Positions 7,254 through 17,628 of a DNA stretch of 37,149 nt are shown here, piece by piece. The notes beneath the pieces are model-generated. The model searched no databases. It was not told where the DNA came from and saw only the letters and a list, made by a program, of their open reading frames with translations. Source of the DNA: Betaproteobacteria bacterium (lineage in GTDB: Bacteria > Pseudomonadota > Gammaproteobacteria > Burkholderiales > Usitatibacteraceae). Position numbers and translations under genes: made by a program. The stretch spans positions 1-37,149 of the forward strand of contig JANYHZ010000057.1 in the NCBI GenBank assembly GCA_025362135.1. Direction: 5' to 3'. The first letter of the stretch is position 1. Each line of letters begins with the position of its first letter.

Positions 7254-10013
7254 TTACTCACCGACCGGCGAACTTTTCCCCGGCTCGCCGGCGGCGAGCG
7301 GCAGGGAAAAGAAAAACGCTGCGCCATGGCCTGGCACACTCTCTACCCAGAGCTTGCCCTCGAAATGGCTAAGGATCTGGCGGCAGATCGACAGCCCCAA
7401 TCCTGTACCTTGCGGCTTATCAGTCAGGGTATCGCCGCCTTGGCGAAATTTTTCAAAGATGACTGTCTGATCTTCGATAGCGATACCAAGACCATTGTCA
7501 CGAACGCCGACGCAGATGGTATTCAACTCCACCTTCAGGGAGACTTCGACCACACCCGTGTCTGGCTGACAGAACTTACCCGCGTTCGAAAGCAGGTTCA
7601 ACAATACCTGCATCAAGCGGTCGCGGTCAGCGGTGATGGATGGCGTAGAGGCGGGCAGATCTGCACTGACGCGCAAATTCTTATCCGTGAACACTTGAGC
7701 TGTCGCCAAAATCGCCTCTTCAATGAGTTCGGCTAAATCGACCCGTTCGGATTTCCATTCGGCATTGCCCGATTCGATCTTCGCTGCATCGAGGACTTGA
7801 TTAATTAATCGCGTCAAGCGTTCGCTTTCCTTGACTACGATGCCTAAAAACCGACTTCGTTCGGCAATATCGAGCGCCGGGTTGTCACGCAGTATTTCCG
7901 AGAACGCGCGAATCGAGGTGAGGGGCGTCCGTAACTCGTGGGTTACCGTTGAAATGAAGTCGTCCTTGAGTCGATCAAGTTCCTTCAGGCGCTCGTTGGC
8001 AGCAGTAAGATTGGCGGTCGCTGTTTCGAGCTCGCGTGATTTCTGTTCAAGCTTTCGGCCATACGCAATTGCTTGTGAGCTTTCTTCAACGATACTCATT
8101 ACCTCCTGCAGGTCGAGCGGCTCCTCTTTGACAACGGACGAAACAACCACCCGTGCCGACGCCGCACCAATCGCTCCAGCGAGCAGCATTTCGACTTGGC
8201 TGACCAGTGCCGCGTCAGGCTTCAGTTCCTGATGACTTTTCAGACCACGCTTTCTTGCGTAGGCGGCAAATGCGCGTTCAGCGCGCGATGGGCCAAGAAA
8301 GCGTTGCGCTAGCGCAAATAACTCTGGGAGCGAGGCGCTACCGCGCCAAAAACGGGATCCCGGTGCGTCAACGGTGTTTTTGAACACGTCGACAAACAGC
8401 GTTGCCTGGCTGTGTTCGGCTGCACTCTGACGACCAACCAGGGAAATTCCAATGTAGAGGCCGACGTTGAACAACATGCTCCAGAACATGCAATGCGAAA
8501 TTTCATCGAGCCCCGTGAGACCAAATAATTCCTGCGGTTTCAACAATGCAATGTCCCACAAGCCATTCTCGAGGAAGCCAATGGCGAGCCATCCCGATTT
8601 CGCAAACGAGGGGAGCAATAACGTGTAACTCCAGACCAGGAATCCAGCCAGCAAGCCCGCGATGGCCCCCGCGCGGGTGCCTTCTTTCCAAAAAATTCCA
8701 CCAAGGAGGATAGGTGCAAACTGCGCGACCGCCGCGAAAGAAATTAAACCGATGGAAACCAGCGCATAGGCTTCGCCAGCCAATCGAAAGTAGGCGTAGC
8801 CGAGCAGCATGACAAAAACAATCGCCGCTCGTCGAATTGAAAGTAGCCAGAAACTCAAGTCATTTTGCTCTGCCAGCCGGAGCCGTCTGATGCGCAGCAA
8901 CAACGGCATGACCAAATCGTTGCAAACCATCGTCGACAAGGCGATCGTCTCGACAATCACCATGCCGGTTGCGGCCGAAAGCCCCCCGATGAATGCAAAG
9001 AGCGCCAATGCTTGTTGCTGATGCGCCATCGGCAAGGTCAGAACGAAAGTATCTGCGTCTACCGAGCCATCAGGGAAATGAATCATTCCGCCAACCGCAA
9101 TGGGCAACACGAAAACGTTTATCGCCAATAAGTAAAGCGGAAAGAGCCACGTTGCTTTGCGCAGATGCGCTTCGTTCACGTTCTCAACGACCGCAATCTG
9201 GAACTGGCGGGGCAGCAGCATGATAGAGAGCATGGAAAGGCAGGTGAGTGACGCCCAAGCGCCGTAAGACATTCCACTGCCAAGTGTGATTAGCGCGTTG
9301 AAGTCAGGTAACTGTCTGGCGTGGCTAAAAAGGTCAGAAAAGCCATCGTAAAGACCGTATGTCACAAAAATACCTACTGCGATAAATGCGAGAAGCTTGA
9401 CTACGGATTCGAAAGCGATAGCTGCGACCATTCCCTCGTGTCTCTCGGTAACATCCAACTGGCGTGCGCCGAAAAATATCGTGAACGCAGCCAGCATGAT
9501 GGCGATTGCCAGCGTGGTATCTCCCAAAACCGGTACTGAGCTAGCCTTCTCCGCGACGACGCTCGGGTATTGCACGAGCAGCGTGAAACTGCTTGATACC
9601 GCCTTCAATTGCAACGCAATATAGGGGACTACCCCGATGACGGCAATAATGGTGACGAGGCCACCGAGTAGCTGGCTCTTCCCGTAGCGTGACGCGATGA
9701 AGTCTGCGATGGATGTGATGCGATTAGCTTTGCTGATGCGAATGATCTTTCGCATGACAAACCACCAGAGCGCGACCATTAACGTCGGCCCCAGGTAGAT
9801 AGGCAAAAATCCTATCCCGGTAGATGCGGCTCGACCGACGCTGCCATAAAATGTCCACGTGGTACAGTACACCGCCAGCGAAAGCGAATAGATATAGGGG
9901 TTGGCGATAAGGCTACGCCCACTCTCGGCGCGTTTGTCTCCATAAAAAGCAATGGCGAACAATAGCCCCAGATAGGCGAACGAAGCCAGGACAACGACGG
10001 TGGTTTGCAGCAT
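7254..10013 (-). CDS. Sodium:solute symporter-fused sensor histidine kinase (CbrA/CrbS/MxtR-like)
   Basis: 919 aa: N-terminal SSS transporter, STAC-like linker, HisKA (FISTVTHELRTPLTSIRAFSEIL), HATPase (NLLSNAGKF, DNGLGI, GTGLGLSICRQI). Confidence 0.92.
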   Translation of the reverse strand: MLQTTVVVLASFAYLGLLFAIAFYGDKRAESGRSLIANPYIYSLSLAVYCTTWTFYGSVGRAASTGIGFLPIYLGPTLMVALWWFVMRKIIRISKANRITSIADFIASRYGKSQLLGGLVTIIAVIGVVPYIALQLKAVSSSFTLLVQYPSVVAEKASSVPVLGDTTLAIAIMLAAFTIFFGARQLDVTERHEGMVAAIAFESVVKLLAFIAVGIFVTYGLYDGFSDLFSHARQLPDFNALITLGSGMSYGAWASLTCLSMLSIMLLPRQFQIAVVENVNEAHLRKATWLFPLYLLAINVFVLPIAVGGMIHFPDGSVDADTFVLTLPMAHQQQALALFAFIGGLSAATGMVIVETIALSTMVCNDLVMPLLLRIRRLRLAEQNDLSFWLLSIRRAAIVFVMLLGYAYFRLAGEAYALVSIGLISFAAVAQFAPILLGGIFWKEGTRAGAIAGLLAGFLVWSYTLLLPSFAKSGWLAIGFLENGLWDIALLKPQELFGLTGLDEISHCMFWSMLFNVGLYIGISLVGRQSAAEHSQATLFVDVFKNTVDAPGSRFWRGSASLPELFALAQRFLGPSRAERAFAAYARKRGLKSHQELKPDAALVSQVEMLLAGAIGAASARVVVSSVVKEEPLDLQEVMSIVEESSQAIAYGRKLEQKSRELETATANLTAANERLKELDRLKDDFISTVTHELRTPLTSIRAFSEILRDNPALDIAERSRFLGIVVKESERLTRLINQVLDAAKIESGNAEWKSERVDLAELIEEAILATAQVFTDKNLRVSADLPASTPSITADRDRLMQVLLNLLSNAGKFCQPDTGVVEVSLKVELNTICVGVRDNGLGIAIEDQTVIFEKFRQGGDTLTDKPQGTGLGLSICRQILSHFEGKLWVESVPGHGAAFFFSLPLAAGEPGKSSPVGE

Positions 10014-10031
10014 GGCAACTCCGGATGCCGA

Positions 10032-10226
10032 TCAGTCCGGCATCTCGATGATGATCGCCATCACGACAATCAGCAGCAACCAGACGCCGAAGATATAAAC
10101 GAACAGCATCGGAATACCGTAGACGGTCCCTTCATGGTTGAATAGAGCCAGAATCGGATAGTCGAAAGCGAGGCAGCCGAACAAAAACGCCGCAATTAGA
10201 CGCTGACCTCTGACGCTCGGTTTCAT
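10032..10226 (-). CDS. Small two-TM membrane protein upstream of the SSS-histidine kinase (positional analogue of CbrX)
   Basis: 64 aa MKPSVRGQRLIAAFLFGCLAFDYPILALFNHEGTVYGIPMLFVYIFGVWLLLIVVMAIIIEMPD, 18 nt upstream of the kinase start. Confidence 0.75.
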   Translation of the reverse strand: MKPSVRGQRLIAAFLFGCLAFDYPILALFNHEGTVYGIPMLFVYIFGVWLLLIVVMAIIIEMPD

Positions 10227-10268
10227 GATTTCCAGTGATTTATTCTAGGTATTTCTCGTTATCATACG

Positions 10269-10319
10269 CGGGCGGCGGAAGCATTCTGACGCGAGCGTCT
10301 GAAATGCGGAGGCCGCCCG
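10269..10319. other. Long imperfect hairpin in the divergent intergenic region
   Basis: CGGGCGGC(10269-10276)/GCCGCCCG(10312-10319), GCATT(10281-10285)/AATGC(10303-10307), and an inner GACG../..CGTC stem. Confidence 0.6.
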
Positions 10320-10376
10320 GACAGTAGCGTTGCCGACACTTCATCGCCTTTACAACCCAAAAACCAGGGGATTTTC

Positions 10377-10607
10377 TTGAAAATATCCGCCCAACTAACA
10401 ATCATCATGGCTACGATATTCGCGGTCATATGTTTTGGGGTCGCCATCACGGGGTTCAACGCGCTCGGTGGTATCACTGACCCGGTGCAAGCCGCAGACG
10501 CAAAGGGTTTTGCCTGTTTCTGGGCGTTTCTCGGAATTATTTCGGTGATATTTGGCGTACTGGGATTGTGGATTGTACGCACTCACAAGGAGGGGGACGA
10601 AGGCTGA
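10377..10607 (+). CDS. Small two-TM hypothetical membrane protein
   Basis: 76 aa, two hydrophobic segments; TTG start after AGGGGAT. Confidence 0.62.
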   Translation: MKISAQLTIIMATIFAVICFGVAITGFNALGGITDPVQAADAKGFACFWAFLGIISVIFGVLGLWIVRTHKEGDEG

Positions 10608-10809
10608 AATCGCGGTTGCGGAATCGTTGTTGGCAAAGTACGCACGGCTTACGAGGAGGGTGTCCTCATCGGAAAGCCTACACAATGAAAGCGCCGCGCA
10701 AGCACCGGCGCGCTTGTCAGAGCGAAATCCCTCTGAAAACCTCACCAACGCTGGAGCTTCCTCAGTTTGTCCAAGGCCGTCCGTATCCTGCCGGCCCCGG
10801 AAATGACGG

Positions 10810-12795
10810 CTACATCGATTGCTTCAACTGGTCCAGAATCGCCGGATTCTCGAGCGTAGAAATATCCTGCGTGATCGCTTCGCCCTTGGCGATGGAACGC
10901 AGCAGGCGGCGCATGATTTTTCCCGAACGCGTCTTCGGCAAATTATCACCAAAGCGAATTTCTTTTGGCTTGGCGATCGGGCCGATTTCCTTGCCCACCC
11001 AGTCGCGCAGTTCTTTCGCTAGCGCTGTGGCTGCGTCGCCCGTAGGTCGCTCGCCTTTCAACACCACAAACGCCACCACCGCTTCGCCGGTCAGATCGTC
11101 CGGCCGGCCGACCACCGCCGCTTCTGCGACCAACTTGGAATTAGACACCAATGCCGATTCGATTTCCATTGTACCCAGGCGATGACCAGAGACGTTCAAC
11201 ACATCGTCGATGCGACCCATGATGGTGAAATAGCCGTGTACCTTGTCGCGCACCGCGCCGTCGCCAGCGAGATATAGTTTGCCGCCGAGTTCTTCGGGGA
11301 AATAGGTTTTCTGGAAACGCTCCGCATCGTTCCAGATGGTGCGCACCATCGACGGCCATGGGCGCTTTACCACCAAAATACCGCCGCTACCGTTTTCCAC
11401 ATCGTGACCAGCCTCGTCGACAATCGCGGCCATGATGCCGGGCAGTGGCAGCGTGCAGGAACCCGGTAACATCGGCGTGGCGCCAGGAAGAGGGGAAATC
11501 ATGTGGCCACCGGTTTCGGTTTGCCAAAAGGTATCGACAATCGGGCAGCGCGAACCGCCGATGTTTTCGTAGTACCACATCCACGCCGCCGGATTGATTG
11601 GCTCGCCGACCGAGCCCAGAATGCGTAGCGACGTCAAATCGTAATTGCGCGGATGGGTTTTAGGGTCAACGTCACCCGCTTTGATGAGCGAGCGTATCGC
11701 GGTGGGCGCGGTGTAGAAAACGTTGACCTTGTGCTTCTGAATCATTTCCCAGAAGCGACCTGCATTCGGGTAGGTCGGCACGCCTTCGAACACCACCTCG
11801 GTGCCGCCAACCGACAACGGTCCATAGGTGATGTAGGAGTGGCCGGTCACCCAGCCGATGTCCGCCGTACACCAGAACACATCGTTGGGTTTATTGTCGA
11901 ACGTCCACTTCATCGTCAGATGTGCCCACAACAAATATCCACCGGTGGAATGCACAACACCCTTTGGTTTGCCGGTCGAGCCGGAAGTGTAGAGGATGAA
12001 TAGCGGATGCTCGGCGTTTACCCATTCGGGCTCGCACGCCTCACTTGCAGAGCCTTCAACATCGTGCCACCAAAAATCCCGCTCAGCCGTCATGTTGACC
12101 TTGCCGCCAGTGCGCTTGTACACGATGCAAGTCTTCAGATGCTCACAGCCACCCAATGCCAACGCTTCATCGACGATATTTTTGATCGGCAGCGCTTTGC
12201 CGCCGCGCATTTGTTCGTCGGCAGTGATGATCGCGACAGCACCGGCGTCGACGATGCGTTCATGTACCGATTTCGCCGAGAAGCCGCCGAACACCACCGA
12301 GTGAATCGCACCGATGCGCGCACACGCCTGCATCGCAATAATGCCCTCGATCGTCATTGGCATATAGATGATGACGCGATCACCTTTTTTGATGCCCTTG
12401 GCACGAAGTGCGTTGGCGAATTTGCAGACGCGCTTGTGCAATTCACGGTAGGTAATTTTGGACACTTTGCCGTCGTCGGCCTCGAACACGATAGCAGTTT
12501 TCTCGGCATTGCCATTGGTAAGATTGCGGTCGAGACAATTGTAGGAAGCATTCAGTTCGCCGTCGTGGAACCAGCGATAAAACGGCGCTTTTGATTCGTC
12601 CAGCACTTGCGTAAACGGCTTGTGCCAATCGATATTTTCGCGCGCAAGTCGGCCCCAAAAACCCGCGTAATCCTTCTCGGCTTCATCGCAGAGCGCCTTG
12701 TACGCAGGCATGCCGGAAACATTCGCCTGACTCACCAACGCAGCCGGCGGATTGAAGATACGGTTCTCGTGCGACACCGACTCAATGGATGACAT
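10810..12795 (-). CDS. acs: Acetyl-CoA synthetase
   Basis: 661 aa; [42 protein letters not shown] (acetylatable Lys motif). Confidence 0.97.
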   Translation of the reverse strand: MSSIESVSHENRIFNPPAALVSQANVSGMPAYKALCDEAEKDYAGFWGRLARENIDWHKPFTQVLDESKAPFYRWFHDGELNASYNCLDRNLTNGNAEKTAIVFEADDGKVSKITYRELHKRVCKFANALRAKGIKKGDRVIIYMPMTIEGIIAMQACARIGAIHSVVFGGFSAKSVHERIVDAGAVAIITADEQMRGGKALPIKNIVDEALALGGCEHLKTCIVYKRTGGKVNMTAERDFWWHDVEGSASEACEPEWVNAEHPLFILYTSGSTGKPKGVVHSTGGYLLWAHLTMKWTFDNKPNDVFWCTADIGWVTGHSYITYGPLSVGGTEVVFEGVPTYPNAGRFWEMIQKHKVNVFYTAPTAIRSLIKAGDVDPKTHPRNYDLTSLRILGSVGEPINPAAWMWYYENIGGSRCPIVDTFWQTETGGHMISPLPGATPMLPGSCTLPLPGIMAAIVDEAGHDVENGSGGILVVKRPWPSMVRTIWNDAERFQKTYFPEELGGKLYLAGDGAVRDKVHGYFTIMGRIDDVLNVSGHRLGTMEIESALVSNSKLVAEAAVVGRPDDLTGEAVVAFVVLKGERPTGDAATALAKELRDWVGKEIGPIAKPKEIRFGDNLPKTRSGKIMRRLLRSIAKGEAITQDISTLENPAILDQLKQSM

Positions 12796-12992
12796 GATTT
12801 TCTCCTCTTTGCAATGTGTTATGGGGCACTTCCATGTGGCTAGAAAGCATCCTTGTGCCAGTCAATTTACAACAGAATGGCCGACGTGTGGCACTCAGTG
12901 TGCGGAAAATTTCGCGGTATCATTGTTACGGGAACCGCAATTTACAAAACCTAAGACCCGCTGTGTCAGGCAAGCCTTGTGTCGCGCCGAAT

Positions 12993-14846
12993 ATGCCCAA
13001 TGCCTTCAATTTTTCTGAATCCCCCTTCGACAGCTTAAGCCCTGAGGAGCAAAGACTTGTTCGCAACAGCGTCGACATCGCCTACTTTCGTGCGGGCGAG
13101 ACCATCCTGGATGTCGGCACCCAGCCCACCCATCTGTTTGTCATCATCAAAGGTGTCGTCCAACAACTGGAGGGCAGCGAGGTCGTCAATACATACGGTG
13201 CCGACGACTGCTTTGACGGTCGTGGATTGGTCGCCGAAAAAGTCAGCAACCGGTTTGTGGCGGCCGAAGAAGTGGTGGCGTATCAGCTGGCGAAAAAGGC
13301 CGTCAGCAGCCTGATCGCCAGCAATGCAACCTTTGGCGCGATGCTGTTTTCGGATCTCTCCAACAAGCTCTCCGCGATTTCGCAACGAAAAAGTCAGCAC
13401 GAACTACAGTCACTAACCATGGCCCGCGTCGACGAGGCATTCGTGCGACCGGCACATTTTGTCGACGCCGACACCGACATCGTATCGATCGTCAAGCTGT
13501 TTCAAGCGGAGCGCACCACCACCGTCCTGGTACGTGACCATGCGTGCCAGCCACTGCGGCTGGGCATTTTTACCCACACCGGTCTACAGAAAGCCATCCT
13601 CAACGGTACGCCGTTGGACAAGTTACCGGTGCGCTTACTCGCCAATTTTTCGCTGATTTCGGTGCGACCGTCGGACCAGCTTGGCGATGCGCTTGCCGTG
13701 ATGATCCAAAAACGGGTACATCGGGTGGTGGTTGCCGAAGTAAACAGCGATGGTGCCGTCGACAGTGAACGCATTGTCGGCATTCTGGAGGCGCTGGATC
13801 TATTCAGCTTTATGTCGAATCACTCGTATCTCATCAGCATCCAGATCATCGCAGCCGACGACATTGCGACGCTGGCGCAAGCGGCGAATCACATCAACCG
13901 CCTGATCGCACTACTGCACCAGAGCGGCACCAAGGTCAGCCTGATTGCGACGCTCGTGCAAGAGCTCAATGCGAGACTGTTTGAACGCGCCTGGCAGTTG
14001 ATCGCACCCATCGATCTGGTGGCCAACAGTTGCCTGTTTGTGATGGGCAGTGAAGGCCGCGGCGAACAGTTGTTGAAAACTGACCAGGACAATGGCTTGA
14101 TTCTCCGCGACGGCTACAGTCCGCCGCTGAACCTGGCGGAAATCTGTGATCAATTCTCGGCCGCCTTGCGCAATTTCGGTTACCCGGATTGTCCCGGCAA
14201 CATCATGGCCAGCAATCTCGTCTGGCGGCAAACGGCGAGTGATTTCGGACGGATGACGCGTCAGTGGTTGCTGATGCCGACCCCGGATAGTTTGATGTCG
14301 CTGGCGATATTTCTCGATGCACGCGCGGTCGGTGGTGACGGCAATTTACTCGAAGATGTCCGGCTCGGCGTCTTCATTCTGGTGACCGACAACGATGCCA
14401 TGCTCGCCCGATTTGCGTCAGCGATTAATTCCTTCCCGGAAAGCGGCGGCTGGTGGAATCGCTTGATGTCGCTCGGCGAACAGAATGAAGAAGCGTTCGA
14501 TCTCAAGAAGGCAGGTATTTTTCCTTTGGTGCATGGTATTCGAAGCATGGCGCTTGAGCAGCGTCTGACGGATACAGGGACAAGCGCGCGGATCGATGCG
14601 TTAGTTGCCGCAGGCAAGCTGACGGCAGCGATGGGCGCTGACCTGACAGAGAGTCTGCATTTCTTCATGGGTCTCAAATTGAAGGTCGGTTTGCTGGAAC
14701 TTAGCAGTAACCGGGCAGTTTCCGCAGGCATCCGAATGTCAACGCTCTCCAGTCTGGATCGCGATCTGCTCAAGGACACGCTGGGGGTGGTCAAGCGGTT
14801 CAAGGCGCTGATGCGTCAGCGTTTCCATCTCGACATGCTTTCATGA
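12993..14846 (+). CDS. cNMP-binding / CBS / DUF294 nucleotidyltransferase-like protein
   Basis: cNMP-binding-like N-terminus, CBS-like region, NTase motif VMGSEGRGEQLLKTDQDNGLI and DUF294_C region. Start at ATG 12993 preferred over 12816. Confidence 0.88.
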   Translation: MPNAFNFSESPFDSLSPEEQRLVRNSVDIAYFRAGETILDVGTQPTHLFVIIKGVVQQLEGSEVVNTYGADDCFDGRGLVAEKVSNRFVAAEEVVAYQLAKKAVSSLIASNATFGAMLFSDLSNKLSAISQRKSQHELQSLTMARVDEAFVRPAHFVDADTDIVSIVKLFQAERTTTVLVRDHACQPLRLGIFTHTGLQKAILNGTPLDKLPVRLLANFSLISVRPSDQLGDALAVMIQKRVHRVVVAEVNSDGAVDSERIVGILEALDLFSFMSNHSYLISIQIIAADDIATLAQAANHINRLIALLHQSGTKVSLIATLVQELNARLFERAWQLIAPIDLVANSCLFVMGSEGRGEQLLKTDQDNGLILRDGYSPPLNLAEICDQFSAALRNFGYPDCPGNIMASNLVWRQTASDFGRMTRQWLLMPTPDSLMSLAIFLDARAVGGDGNLLEDVRLGVFILVTDNDAMLARFASAINSFPESGGWWNRLMSLGEQNEEAFDLKKAGIFPLVHGIRSMALEQRLTDTGTSARIDALVAAGKLTAAMGADLTESLHFFMGLKLKVGLLELSSNRAVSAGIRMSTLSSLDRDLLKDTLGVVKRFKALMRQRFHLDMLS

Positions 14847-15493
14847 TGGCTGCGGTGTCGCCAGCCGATTGGTACGCCTACCTGAAGCGCGAATGGCTGC
14901 TGTTTCACCTCGGCGACACGCGTTTTCGGTTCATGTGGGATGCGCCACCGGACAATGAATGGGTGGCGCTGGATTGCGAAACAACGGGGCTCAACGTTCG
15001 CAGCGATGAAATCATTGCCATTGCGGCCGTGCGCATCATTGGCAACCGGGTGATGACGAGCGAGCGGCTCGAGTTGCTGGTGCGTCCGGAAAAACGCGTG
15101 TCCGCCGAGAGCGTACGCATCCACCAGTTGCGTGAGCAGGATGTCGCTGAAGGCACCAAACCCGAAGCGGCATTGATTCAATTGATGCATTTCATCGGTG
15201 CTCGCCCGCTCGTCGGGTACTACCTGGAATTCGACCTTGCCATGATCGACCGCGCCCTGTTTCCGCTCTTGGGCATGGGCTTGCCGCAGGGGAGGAACGA
15301 GGTTTCGGCGATGTACTACGACTACAAGGTCAAGCAACTGCCGCGGCACCTGCGCGACCAGCCCATTGACTTGCGATTCGCAAGCTTGATGAAAGACCTC
15401 GATATGCCATTGCGCAACGCGCATGACGCACTGAATGACGCCGTCATGGCCGCCCTCGCCTTTGTGAAGCTGCGGCAACTCCTGGCCGCTTGA
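14843..15493 (+). CDS. 3'-5' exonuclease, DnaQ/RNase T-like
   Basis: WVALDCETTGLN (ExoI DxE), EFDLAMIDR, HDALNDAVMAALAF; ATGA overlap with upstream gene. Confidence 0.9.
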   Translation: MMAAVSPADWYAYLKREWLLFHLGDTRFRFMWDAPPDNEWVALDCETTGLNVRSDEIIAIAAVRIIGNRVMTSERLELLVRPEKRVSAESVRIHQLREQDVAEGTKPEAALIQLMHFIGARPLVGYYLEFDLAMIDRALFPLLGMGLPQGRNEVSAMYYDYKVKQLPRHLRDQPIDLRFASLMKDLDMPLRNAHDALNDAVMAALAFVKLRQLLAA

Positions 15494-15517
15494 TAGCAGC
15501 CAGGCACCACGTTTTTG

Positions 15518-17245
15518 TCAGTGTCCGGACGCTCCCGAAGCACCGTAGCCGGTCTCGGAGCGCACCTGCTGCGCTCTAAACGCCGCGCGCTCTTTTGCCG
15601 CCTGCGGGCTACGGTCGAGAATCGAAAACAACCAGATGCCGACAAAGCCAATCGTCACGGAAAACAGGGCCGGCGACGAATATGGAAACCACGCTGAACC
15701 CTTGGCATAGCCCAAGGTCACTTCCCAAACCGAGGGCGAGAGGATAGTCAGGCCGACTGAGGAAATCAGGCCCAGAAATCCACCGATAACTGCGCCTCTC
15801 GTGGTGCAGTCCTTCCATAGCACCGACATGAACAGCACCGGGAAATTTGCTGATGCAGCAATCGCAAAAGCCAGCGCAACCATAAAGGCGATATTCTGCT
15901 TTTCAAACGCGATGCCAAGACCGACCGCGACCACACCGAGTGCAAGAACGGTCAGGCGCGATACTTTAAGTTCCGCAGCGCTATCGGCCTTGCCTTTTTT
16001 GACCACGGTCGCATACAGGTCGTGCGATACGGCCGACGCTCCCGACAACGTAAGGCCGGCCACCACAGCCAGGATGGTTGCAAACGCGACAGCCGAAATA
16101 AAGCCGAAGAACACATTGCCGCCGACCGCTTTGGCCACCAGCACAGCCGCCATGTTGGCAGAACCACCACCACCTTTGATGATGCCTTTTGCCGTATCAG
16201 CGTACTCCGGATTGGTCAGTACCAACGTGATAGCGCCGAAACCGATAATGAAAATCAGCAGATAAAAATAGCCAATCCAGGTCGTGGCCCAGAGCACGGA
16301 CTTGCGTGCCTCTTTAGCGTCCGGCACGGTGAAAAAGCGCATCAGTATATGTGGCAGTCCCGCAGTACCGAACATCAATGCCATGCCGAATGAAATAGCC
16401 GAGATCGGGTCCTTGATAAAGCCGCCAGGACCCATAATCGAAAGGCCGACGCTGGCCGCTTCTGCGGGCGTCTTGCCACCATTCGCGGCGATCTGCGTTC
16501 TGACTTCAACGCCTTTTGCGAAGAGCGCCTCGGGACTGAAGCCGTACTGGGACAGCACCATTATCGCCATGAACGTCACACCGGCCAACAACATGACGGC
16601 CTTGATGATCTGCACCCAAGTGGTGGCGGTCATGCCGCCGAACAACACGTATACCATCATCAGGCCGCCGACGATAACCACCGCGATCCAGTATTCCAGA
16701 CCGAACAGCAGCTTGATCAGCGCACCGGCACCGACCATCTGCGCGATCAGGTAGAACAAGACCACCACCAGCGTTCCCGATGCCGCAAACACGCGAATCG
16801 GTGTCTGCTGGAAGCGATAGCCGGCGACGTCGGCAAAAGTGAACTTGCCGAGATTGCGCAGGCGTTCGGCCATCAGAAAAGTGATGATAGGCCAGCCGAC
16901 CAGAAAGCCGATGGAGTAAATCAGGCCATCGTATCCCGTGGCCATCACAGCAGCCGAGATACCCAGAAACGACGCGGCCGACATGTAGTCACCGGCGATC
17001 GCCAAGCCGTTCTGGAATCCGGTAATACCGCCGCCGGCCGTGTAAAAATCGGCGGCCGACTTGGTCTTCGCAGCCGCCCATTTGGTAATGAACAGGGTGG
17101 CAATCACGAACAAAGAGAACATGCCGATGGCAACCCAATTGGTTGGCTGTTTGTTAACCTGACCCAGATCTGCACCGGCTGCCAGTGCGAACCCAGCGAA
17201 AAGGAGTGCGGCAGCGCCCGCGAGCGATTTGAAGGCGGCGTTCAT
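15518..17245 (-). CDS. actP: Cation/acetate symporter
   Basis: 575 aa SSS-family transporter ([37 protein letters not shown]), adjacent to DUF485 gene. Confidence 0.95.
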   Translation of the reverse strand: MNAAFKSLAGAAALLFAGFALAAGADLGQVNKQPTNWVAIGMFSLFVIATLFITKWAAAKTKSAADFYTAGGGITGFQNGLAIAGDYMSAASFLGISAAVMATGYDGLIYSIGFLVGWPIITFLMAERLRNLGKFTFADVAGYRFQQTPIRVFAASGTLVVVLFYLIAQMVGAGALIKLLFGLEYWIAVVIVGGLMMVYVLFGGMTATTWVQIIKAVMLLAGVTFMAIMVLSQYGFSPEALFAKGVEVRTQIAANGGKTPAEAASVGLSIMGPGGFIKDPISAISFGMALMFGTAGLPHILMRFFTVPDAKEARKSVLWATTWIGYFYLLIFIIGFGAITLVLTNPEYADTAKGIIKGGGGSANMAAVLVAKAVGGNVFFGFISAVAFATILAVVAGLTLSGASAVSHDLYATVVKKGKADSAAELKVSRLTVLALGVVAVGLGIAFEKQNIAFMVALAFAIAASANFPVLFMSVLWKDCTTRGAVIGGFLGLISSVGLTILSPSVWEVTLGYAKGSAWFPYSSPALFSVTIGFVGIWLFSILDRSPQAAKERAAFRAQQVRSETGYGASGASGH

Positions 17246-17550
17246 TTGGAGGCCTCTTCAAGAATTTCAGCGGTAAGTCTGTCGTATGCGCCATTGGCGC
17301 GGCGCACGTAGATGCCGGTGATCACAATGGTGAAAATGATCACCCCCAAGCCAATTGGAATACCGAGCGTGGTTACCCCGTCGCCGATGGGCTGCGCGAG
17401 AAATGGTTTATTGAACGCGATTAGCGCGATGTAACCGAAGTACACCACCAGCATCAATACGGTGAGTGTCCAGCCGAAGGCATTTCGCTTACGTCGCAAC
17501 TCGTGATACTTCGGGTTGGCTTCAATTTTTGCCACTATCGAATCGCTCAT
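17242..17550 (-). CDS. DUF485 family inner-membrane protein (YjcH-like)
   Basis: 102 aa with two TMs; 4-nt overlap with actP. Confidence 0.92.
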   Translation of the reverse strand: MSDSIVAKIEANPKYHELRRKRNAFGWTLTVLMLVVYFGYIALIAFNKPFLAQPIGDGVTTLGIPIGLGVIIFTIVITGIYVRRANGAYDRLTAEILEEASK

Positions 17551-17628
17551 ACGAACCTCCTGATGAAAACTTCTCGCGGATGCCGCGATGCACTACTCAA
17601 CACAGTGTGGGCGCGACACGCGTACCCG

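Noticed and set aside
10688-10718. GC-rich inverted repeat AAGCGC...GCGCTT downstream of the 76-aa ORF
   Set aside because: Short stem and no U tract on either strand; not enough to call a terminator.
12844-12860. Sigma-54-like TGGCACAAGGATGC on the - strand upstream of acs
   Set aside because: The -24 GG and -12 GC are one nucleotide too close; sigma-54 promoters are strict about this spacing.
12816-12992. N-terminal extension of the DUF294 protein
   Set aside because: It covers the acs/DUF294 divergent promoter region and has no domain-like sequence; ATG 12993 is more plausible.
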